Virus record (IMG/VR): IMGVR_UViG_3300025880_000037 | Coordinates: 1-37,040 of that record | DNA length: 37,040 bases | From: a virus | Strand: one strand, 5' to 3' | Shown: piece after piece, positions 22,134-29,600 of the stretch | Layout of the letters: the number at the start of each line of letters is the position of its first letter | Numbering within the stretch: position 1 is the first letter of the stretch | The notes under the pieces: model-generated | Databases searched by the model: none | Told to the model about the DNA's origin: nothing | Seen by the model: only the letters and a program-made list of their open reading frames with translations | Translations under genes and position numbers: made by a program

Positions 22134-25100
22134 TTAAAAGGTTCCTCCATCTAATGTTGTGACAGTTACGTCACCGCTTGCCACAGTAAAGTTTGCGGTA
22201 TTAAACGAAGCAACACCAATATTGGTATCTGTTGCCAATTCACCAGCAATTAATATCTGATTATTGCTGACTGTTGTATTAATACCTTCGCCTGCGGCGA
22301 AAGCGATTGTCTCACCTAATTGAACTACATCGGTAGTTCCGGTCTCTGCTGATATATTAATACCACCAGTTGTTAGGTTTCCAATCGTAGTATCTAAAAA
22401 TTGTTTATTAACTGCATCTAAACTATTGACAGGATCTAACAAACCTGTTATAATAGAGTTATCAACACTAATACTACTACTGAATGAAGATAATGTTAAT
22501 CCACCAGCTGTTGTTGTTAAAGCATTGTTCGCAAGAACAGTATTAGTTCCAACTACAACTGATGTATCTGTATTGATATTTATTAGTCGAGTATCAAAAC
22601 CCGCAGGGTTTAGCTTATATGTATTATTATCCGAATCAATAAATGATTTAGAATAAATGTCTCCATCTGTTACATACCAACTATCATTTGATTTATCAAA
22701 GTAAGTACCAAAGTTAAACGAATTACTTAAGAAACCAATCTGTGTACCCAAAGCGTAGAAATACATATTTCCACCATTGGTACCCATAATGATTTGGGAA
22801 TTACCTTGCTGATAACCAATATGCATATTTTTAAATCGAGAAGTACCCGACGGATCAGCATAGAATGATAAGTTATCTTTACTTACAAATTTTGTTGCTC
22901 TTAAATCACCGTTAGATGTATCACCGCCTTCTGCGTTAATATATCTGCCATCTAAGTCAGCATAATCAAATGTTGTTAAGATAGAAACGTTAGAGTTATT
23001 CTGAACAGTGCCACTACCTGAAACAGCTCCTGTTAACGCAACATCAAATGGATTCGTATAGAAGTTTAATTTCTGATTTGGATTATCAGCAATAACTTGA
23101 ATACCATTCTCAACGTTATTTCTAACCGCATCTTCAAGAACACCGTAAATAGAAGGTACGAAGTCAACAACCGCATTGGATGATACTGATAAAGGAATAT
23201 TAACAATAGAACGAACACGTCCGTAAATATCAAACTCAAAGTTTGGTACCGTTCCTTCAACACCAGCTTCTCTTAATCCTACGAACGAATCCCATACAGT
23301 ATCCAAGGCAAAGGCAGTAACATTATTACCTGAGTCGTAACTTTCAATTGTAAGACCTGTTCCAACTTCAAGACTTGGAGTATTCTCTGTATTGAATAAA
23401 TCAAGAACGTAAGTATTAGCGCCTTTCGTTACATGGAAGTCTCTATCAAAAGTATTCTCTACATAAAACTTAGTGACAGCATCTGAATTTGCGATTGGTT
23501 CAGCAAGACCAGTAATAACTGTATTGGAAACATCAATACTTCCACCTACATCAAATACAAGATCAGTAGCTGCGGCTGTTTTTATTGATTGGTCATTGCC
23601 AACTGTAAACGCAGTAACACCTGCAGTGACAAACCTTAATTCATCGTTATCTGCACCAGGACTTGATTCTGCTTCGATAAAGGTATCTTGGTCAACATCT
23701 TTGACTCCACCTAAACTTGCCCAAGCATTTCCACTATAACCTTCAAATACTCCGTCTGATGTATTGAAACGAACCATACCAGCATCAAGAGGATTAGGTC
23801 TCTCTGCAGTTGTACCAACAGGAACTGTGATTGCACCAGTTGCATCAACTTCGACTACATTAGTATCACTCTTAAGTTTTCTTACATATAATTCTGACCA
23901 ATTAGAACCTGTAGCACCAAGGTCAAATGTATCATCAGTTTGTGGTAATAGATCTGAAGTAAAGTCAGCAACAACATTAATAGAATCTGTTACTTGATCA
24001 CCAAGAGTTAGATTACCTGCGATCGTTACATTGCCAGTAAATTCACCATTACCATCAACTCTAAATAACGATCCATCCCAAGTTAAACCTGCATCGTCGG
24101 TTAATGCACCTGAAGGACCCGCGACTACAACTCTATTATCTGTTAAACTACCTACTGATAATTGATCTGTTGCAGCATTATATGTTAATCCTGAATCACC
24201 AGTGATTTGTCCGTTTGCACCAGCAACGAATACTTGTCCTAAAGAAACTGTTTCAATTGTTGGTGCTGTTAAAAATTCTGCGCTTGCATTAACTGTTAAA
24301 TGACTACCGTCAAACTGGATATTGTTATTTGAAGATAAAGCACCGGTATCGGTTACGAACATCATTGTGTTCGCTTCAAGGTTACCTACTGATAAACTAT
24401 CTCCTGATAAACCACCTGATGTACTAAAGTCACCATCAACTGTAATACCACCAACGATTGTTAAATTAGTTCCGTCCCAAGATAGATTGGCTTGACCTTC
24501 TAATGTACCGCCGCCTGAAGTATAAACAACTGACCCAGCAGGAATGGCAGAAACTGCAGCACTACCAAATGTTGCCTTACCTTGGTCAAAATCAAATACA
24601 ATCTCACTTAATGTTGGGCCATATTTAAAATCACCAGCTTCATCAATTTGTATTCTTTGAGTACCTGCGGTAAAGAAGTCAAGATCATCACCATCATTAC
24701 CAGGAGCGGTTTCAGCTCTTATGAAAGTATCTTTATCAACGTCTTTAACTGAACCTGCCAATTCAGACCAATTAATACCATCATAACCTTCAAATCGACT
24801 GTCTGAAGTATTATAACGAACCATGCCAACTTCATTGTTAGCAGGTCTGTCTGCGGTTCCACCAACAGGTAAAACAAGTGCACCTGTTTCATCAATAGAA
24901 ACTACACCTGAAGAACTCTTTAATGAAGGAGTAAATATTCTACGCCATTCTTTAGTAGGAGTACCTAAACTATATGTTTCAGAAGCATCAGGAATTAAAT
25001 CAGAAGTAAAGTCAGCAACTACGGTTACTGTATCAACTTCGTTATCACCTAATGTAAGGTTACCACCAATTGTAAGATTGCCTGTAATATCGGCATCACC

Positions 25101-26183
25101 AGTAACTGTAAACGTTGAACCGTCAAAAGTTAATTTACTACTATCAACTAACTCTCCATCAGTACCAGCATATACAATTCTACCTGATGTTAAATCAGTA
25201 ACATTAACTGAACCTAAAGTTGATTGACCTGGTACAGATAGAATATCTAAGAATACACCACCTGTTGCTGTAATGGAAACTCCATCAAAACTCAGATTAG
25301 CTGAATCAATCAATTCACCGTTTGCACCGGCATACATGATTCGGCCTTCAGTCAAATCTTGAATATTTACTGAACCTAAAGTTGCTTGACCTGTACTAAC
25401 ATCAAGATCATCGAGGAATACACCTCCTGTAGCAACAATACTTGTACCGTTAAATGTTAATCCTGCGTTATCAATTAACTCTCCACCTGCGCCCGCATAT
25501 ACAATACGACCTTGAGTTAAATCAGATACATTTAAACTATCGGTGTCTGTTTGACCGTCAACTTGTAATCCATCAAGGAATACTCCGCCTGAAGCAATTA
25601 ACGATGTACCATTAAATGTTAATCCTGCACTATCAGATACAAAGCCATTTGCACCAGCAAATAATATTCTGCCGTCAGTAATGTTTCTTATGGATAATGT
25701 ATTTGATAAAACAGGACCGGCTACGTCTAAAGAAGTAAGACCTGTAAGAGTAGAAGTTGTATCACCTAAAGTAAGTGATGTTGTACCGATTGTAAAATTA
25801 TCGGTTGAAATAACTGTTGAGTTAGCTGAAAAGTTTGCTGGATTTAAACTTACATTCTCAAAATCAGTAACATGGCCAAACGTATCAATTGATATATTTT
25901 TAGGATAAGATAAATTTGGATTTGTTGTACTAACTGCGTTTGAAGTATCTGCATGGCCGACAACAACATTTGCTGCTTCGTCAACAATGGTTTGCGTAAT
26001 AACAATACCATCAGCTGAAGTAACTTGACTTACATAAGGCCCAATCGTATCAATTCCGAGAACTACGGAATCTGGTACAATTTGTGGTTTTCTTTCTGCA
26101 GGTGCAACTATCGCAGTTGACTGACCTTGCTTCGGGACGGCCTTAATCGTGCGGCCAGCACCGACCTTGACCTTTATACTCAC
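22134..26183 (-). CDS. Modular tail fibre protein, 1349 aa, GTG start
   Basis: GTG at 26183 directly follows the TAA of the previous gene. GGAGG lies 8 bases ahead, which decides this start (MSIKVKVGAGRTIKAVPKQG). The N-terminal 110 residues include GHADTSNAVSTTNPNLSYPK and DTFGHVTDF, elements shared with the 1115-residue fibre. Residues about 165-360 are four units of about 54 residues (LTQGRIVYAGAGGELIDNAG, LTFNGTSIVATGGVFLD). Then a module of about 150 residues occurs twice (VVADFTSDLIP, TADRP, GMVRYNTSDSRFEGYDGINW and KDVDKDTFIRAE). Near residues 1090-1190 two copies of the giant fibre's motif appear (NLSFYADPSGTSRF and DNNTYKLNPAG). The C-terminus reads GVASFNTANFTVASGDVTVT. There is no S74 domain. 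It is a structural fibre or fibre-hub component, second in the late transcript from 26566. Confidence 0.85.
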   Translation of the reverse strand: MSIKVKVGAGRTIKAVPKQGQSTAIVAPAERKPQIVPDSVVLGIDTIGPYVSQVTSADGIVITQTIVDEAANVVVGHADTSNAVSTTNPNLSYPKNISIDTFGHVTDFENVSLNPANFSANSTVISTDNFTIGTTSLTLGDTTSTLTGLTSLDVAGPVLSNTLSIRNITDGRILFAGANGFVSDSAGLTFNGTSLIASGGVFLDGLQVDGQTDTDSLNVSDLTQGRIVYAGAGGELIDNAGLTFNGTSIVATGGVFLDDLDVSTGQATLGSVNIQDLTEGRIMYAGANGELIDSANLSFDGVSITATGGVFLDILSVPGQSTLGSVNVTDLTSGRIVYAGTDGELVDSSKLTFDGSTFTVTGDADITGNLTIGGNLTLGDNEVDTVTVVADFTSDLIPDASETYSLGTPTKEWRRIFTPSLKSSSGVVSIDETGALVLPVGGTADRPANNEVGMVRYNTSDSRFEGYDGINWSELAGSVKDVDKDTFIRAETAPGNDGDDLDFFTAGTQRIQIDEAGDFKYGPTLSEIVFDFDQGKATFGSAAVSAIPAGSVVYTSGGGTLEGQANLSWDGTNLTIVGGITVDGDFSTSGGLSGDSLSVGNLEANTMMFVTDTGALSSNNNIQFDGSHLTVNASAEFLTAPTIETVSLGQVFVAGANGQITGDSGLTYNAATDQLSVGSLTDNRVVVAGPSGALTDDAGLTWDGSLFRVDGNGEFTGNVTIAGNLTLGDQVTDSINVVADFTSDLLPQTDDTFDLGATGSNWSELYVRKLKSDTNVVEVDATGAITVPVGTTAERPNPLDAGMVRFNTSDGVFEGYSGNAWASLGGVKDVDQDTFIEAESSPGADNDELRFVTAGVTAFTVGNDQSIKTAAATDLVFDVGGSIDVSNTVITGLAEPIANSDAVTKFYVENTFDRDFHVTKGANTYVLDLFNTENTPSLEVGTGLTIESYDSGNNVTAFALDTVWDSFVGLREAGVEGTVPNFEFDIYGRVRSIVNIPLSVSSNAVVDFVPSIYGVLEDAVRNNVENGIQVIADNPNQKLNFYTNPFDVALTGAVSGSGTVQNNSNVSILTTFDYADLDGRYINAEGGDTSNGDLRATKFVSKDNLSFYADPSGTSRFKNMHIGYQQGNSQIIMGTNGGNMYFYALGTQIGFLSNSFNFGTYFDKSNDSWYVTDGDIYSKSFIDSDNNTYKLNPAGFDTRLININTDTSVVVGTNTVLANNALTTTAGGLTLSSFSSSISVDNSIITGLLDPVNSLDAVNKQFLDTTIGNLTTGGINISAETGTTDVVQLGETIAFAAGEGINTTVSNNQILIAGELATDTNIGVASFNTANFTVASGDVTVTTLDGGTF
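23580..25090 (-). repeat. Duplicated module of about 150 codons within the 1349-aa fibre
   Basis: Copy one lies at about 24600-25090 and copy two at about 23580-24040. Both encode N-L-T-L-G-D, V-V-A-D-F-T-S-D-L, P-V-G-x-T-A-[DE]-R-P, G-M-V-R-[YF]-N-T-S-D, F-E-G-Y, and K-D-V-D-[KQ]-D-T-F-I in the same order. Ends are approximate. Confidence 0.8.
25100..25700 (-). repeat. Four tandem coding repeats of about 162 bases
   Basis: Units encode L-T-x-G-R-I-[VLM]-[YF]-A-G, then L-[TS]-F-[ND]-G-[TV]-S and G-G-V-F-L-D. Spacing is about 54 codons. More divergent copies follow at lower coordinates. Confidence 0.8.
26174..26183 (-). promoter_or_regulatory. GTG start of the 1349-aa fibre, immediately after TAA
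   Basis: The minus strand reads GGAGG, 8 bases, then GTG, with the previous stop (26186-26184) touching the start. No ATG in frame competes near this ribosome-binding site, so GTG is the start and translation is probably coupled to the previous gene. Confidence 0.75.
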
Positions 26184-26522
26184 TTATGAAACCTCCGTAA
26201 TAGTATCAACTACGATTGCCAAGCCTTCTACTATTTTTGTAAGTTCTCCTGTTTGTTTTTCCATGACAACATCGTATTGGTACTTACCAGGTGCCAACGT
26301 TTCTGTTTGTTGGTCGGTTAGTACTAAAGTGATGTCATTGTTTGCGACTTCGATATTAAAATTAACCGCCGCGCTTGATGAGTATACTTTTCTGAGACTA
26401 CTATAGAAGTTGTAAACGGAGATGGTCGCATCATCGTATTCGACACCTTCATCATTAAACAGATTTAATTCCGTTCTGAAGTCCAAACCCTTATCGATGT
26501 ATATGTTAGCTCTTGATGCCAT
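26184..26522 (-). CDS. Small virion structural protein, 112 aa
   Basis: The protein starts MASRANIYIDKGLDFRTELN, followed by LFNDEGVEYDDATISVYNFY, then FNIEVANNDITLVLTDQQTE, LAPGKYQYDVVMEKQTGELT and KIVEGLAIVVDTITEVS. The pattern D-F-x-x-x-L-x-L-x-x-D-x-G and A-P-G-K-Y-x-Y-D-V is a small immunoglobulin-like or BppU-like beta sandwich of the sort found beside fibre genes in marine T4-like phages (recalled, not checked). There are no membrane segments. It is the first gene after the late promoter at 26566-26559, with AAGG upstream, and its stop touches the GTG of the 1349-residue fibre. It may be the adaptor that attaches that fibre to the virion (inference). Confidence 0.75.
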   Translation of the reverse strand: MASRANIYIDKGLDFRTELNLFNDEGVEYDDATISVYNFYSSLRKVYSSSAAVNFNIEVANNDITLVLTDQQTETLAPGKYQYDVVMEKQTGELTKIVEGLAIVVDTITEVS

Positions 26523-26558
26523 TGTTATGAAACCTTTTTAAATTTTCTATTATTACCT

Positions 26559-26566
26559 TATTTATA
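26559..26566 (-). promoter_or_regulatory. T4-type late promoter box TATAAATA
   Basis: A perfect TATAAATA on the minus strand, 36 bases ahead of the ATG at 26522, in the largest gap of the window (26523-26661). It is placed just downstream of a terminator hairpin. It would drive 26522-18750 (three genes). Confidence 0.75.
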
Positions 26567-26582
26567 ATATCCGGTCCCACAA

Positions 26583-26609
26583 ATAGAAAAGGACATTATA
26601 GTAATGCCC
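26583..26609 (-). terminator. Rho-independent terminator after the collagen-like fibre gene
   Basis: On the minus strand GGGCATT-ACTAT-AATGTCC forms a 7-base stem (one G-U pair) and is followed by TTTTCTATTT. It lies about 55 bases after the fibre stop and directly ahead of the next late promoter, so the two transcription units are separated here. Confidence 0.65.
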
Positions 26610-26661
26610 TTGTATTTCCATTAACTTTTAATGACAGAGCACGTTATTTACATAATATAAT

Positions 26662-29600
26662 TTAGTTCTTAAGGTCTTCGATTTCTGCTTTCAATTCTTT
26701 GATTGCTTCAATCAGTACTCCAACGATGTTACCATAAGCTACGTGTTTAATTCCTTCGTCTGATTCAACCACAACTTCTGGAAGTATTTGTTCAACCTCT
26801 TGAGCAATAACACCAGTTGCATAATCACCAGAATCCTTCCAATTAAAGTTAACACCTCTTAAACTTTCAACCTTATCGAGAGCGTTTTCAATTACCACAA
26901 TATTTTCTTTAAGTGATTCATCAGATGTTGAATTAAAGTTAGTAGCTGTAATATCACCAGTTGTAGTAATATTGAATGATTGTCCGTCTAAGTTACCACC
27001 TAATTGAGGAGTTGTATCATCAATAAGATCATTCATTGATCCACTACCACTACCAGTTGGCCATGACGTAATCGTAGAACCACCTAGCGTAGCACCACCT
27101 TCAATACTAATATTTTCAACAGTAACCTTATCGGTTGATGCAGTATAGAAGAAGTTAGTTTGGTTACCAGTTGTGATTGTTGGTAAAGCACTGTGGTCGT
27201 AGTTAGGTCCTGTAGTACCATATAATGGTCTTGCACCTGATCCACCTTGAACCATTGTAATAAACATGTTGGTTGCTTGTAGACCTGACGCGTTAATATC
27301 ATCAACTTCTACTTCATCAGTTGAACCCGAAGTACCCTGTGGTCCCTGAACTCCAGTTCCTGTTGTTCCTTGAGGTCCTTGTACTGTACTATCAGCACCA
27401 ACTGCACCAGCTGTTCCTTGTGGTCCGTCCGGGCCTGCATCACCAGGACTACCTTGAATACCAGGTTCTCCTTGATCCCCTTTCTCACCTTGAGTACCCT
27501 GTGGTCCACCACCTGAAGCACCCTGTGGTCCTTCATCACCTTCAAAGCCTTGAGTACCTTGAACACCTTGTGGGCCTGTATCACCTGGAGCTCCTGGTCC
27601 GCCGTCTGCACCGGTTCCACCTTGTGCACCAGTTATTCCTTGTGGTCCATCACCACCGTCTCCACCAGCAGTACCTGCCGGTCCTTGAGGTCCTTCTGGT
27701 CCTAATCCACCTTCACCGCCTGAAGCACCCTGCGGTCCTTCGCCACCGGTATCTCCAGTAAATCCTTGTAAACCTTGAGGTCCTTGGATACCATCTTCAC
27801 CAGCACCAGTTTCACCCTGTGGTCCATACCAACCCTGAGTACCTTGAGGTCCTTGTACTGTAGAATCTGCTCCTGGCTCTCCAGGTCCACCTTGAATACC
27901 TTGAGTACCTTGTGGTCCTTGAACACCTACACCTGCATCTCCAGTAAATCCTTGAGTACCCTGATCTCCCTGAATACCTAAGTCACCTTGAATACCGTCT
28001 CCACCAGCTCCACCTTGGAATCCTTGTCCACCTTGAATACCTTGAGTACCTTGGTCGCCTTGTAAACCTTGAGGACCAGTTCCACCAGGACCATCATTAC
28101 CTTGGAATCCTTGAGTACCCTGAACACCTTGAGAACCAGTTCCATCAAATCCTTGTGTACCTTGGTCGCCTTGAACACCTTGAGTACCTTGTTGGCCTTG
28201 TATACCTACATCACCGCCTGAACCTTGATTGCCCTGAACACCTTGAATACCTTGTGGTCCGTATCCGTCAGCACCTTGAGCACCAAAACCTTGTGGTCCT
28301 TGAGTACCTTGGTCGCCTTGAACACCTTGAGTACCTTGCTGACCTTCGCCACCAGGTTGTCCTTCATCACCAGTTCCACCCTGAACACCTTGAGTACCTT
28401 GAATACCTTGAGCACCCGCACCAGCAGGTCCTTGAGCACCTTCGTCTCCATCAGAACCGATAATACCTTGAGTACCCTGATCACCTTGTAATCCTTGTAT
28501 ACCTTGGTTACCATCTCCAGAAGCACCTTGGAATCCTAACTCACCTTGTTCACCTTGAGTTCCCTGAACACCTTGAGTACCTTGATTACCTTGAGCTCCA
28601 CCTAAACCTGATGTACCTTGGTCGCCTTGCGTACCTTGAACACCTTGAGTACCTTGAGCTCCTGCACCAGTATTACCCTGAAGACCTTGATCTCCTTGAG
28701 TACCTTGAATTCCCTGCGTACCTTGAACACCTTGGTTGCCAGTACCACCTACATCACCTGTTCGAGCAAATGTAATCGTTACATCTTCATTATCAACAAA
28801 TGTACCATTACCACTTACAAATGCACAGGATATAATAAAGTATCCGGTAACTTCAGTAAGAGCAGAAATTGTAAATATTTGGAATAACTCTGGTTGACCT
28901 TTCTTGGTAATTCTAAAGTGACCTTTAATAGGACTTGTAGAATCATCAATCGTTCTGAGGAATGGTTCAATATTAACAAAGTTATCATCTCTATCACCGA
29001 TATAAGTAGCAGTGACCGAAGAATAAGTACCGTTATTGAATTTTAATCCACCAATACCAGGTGAGTTATTAACTGTGTCTGTTTTGAAAGTATAATCAAA
29101 AGTAATACCACCGAACGAACCAGCTTCACCGTCGTTACCTTGTATACCTTGAGTTCCTTGAACGCCTTGGACACCTTGACCGATTGTTCCTTGGTTACCT
29201 TGGAATCCTTGAGTACCTTGTGGTCCTTGAACACCTTCTGGGCCTCGAGGAACAAACGTTAATAATGTTTCAACTCCGTGAGAAGCAGCAACTGTTGTCC
29301 AGCTTGAAGCATTACCATCAATATAAACAACATCAAAATAACCGTAGTTTTTAGAACCTGAATCCCAAGTCCAATTTGTAATTTCGTATACTAACCAATG
29401 ATGACCACCAGGACCAGGATCTCCGCCTGCACCTACTTGAATTTTTAAATACGCTTTAGGTGAGCCTGGGAAAGCATCAATCCAATCTAATAAAGGATCA
29501 ATCTCTGTATCATATTGGTCAGAAGGAACATCATCAAGTGTAATTAATGTAGCAAGAGATGGATTAGAGTTATTGAACTTAAAGTTATTTGTACCTGGGT

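Noticed and set aside
27320-28500. Plus-strand open frames rich in Leu, His, Tyr and Arg opposite the collagen tract
   Set aside because: They arise because repeated G-x-Q codons have no stops on the opposite strand; composition is artificial and there are no ribosome-binding sites.
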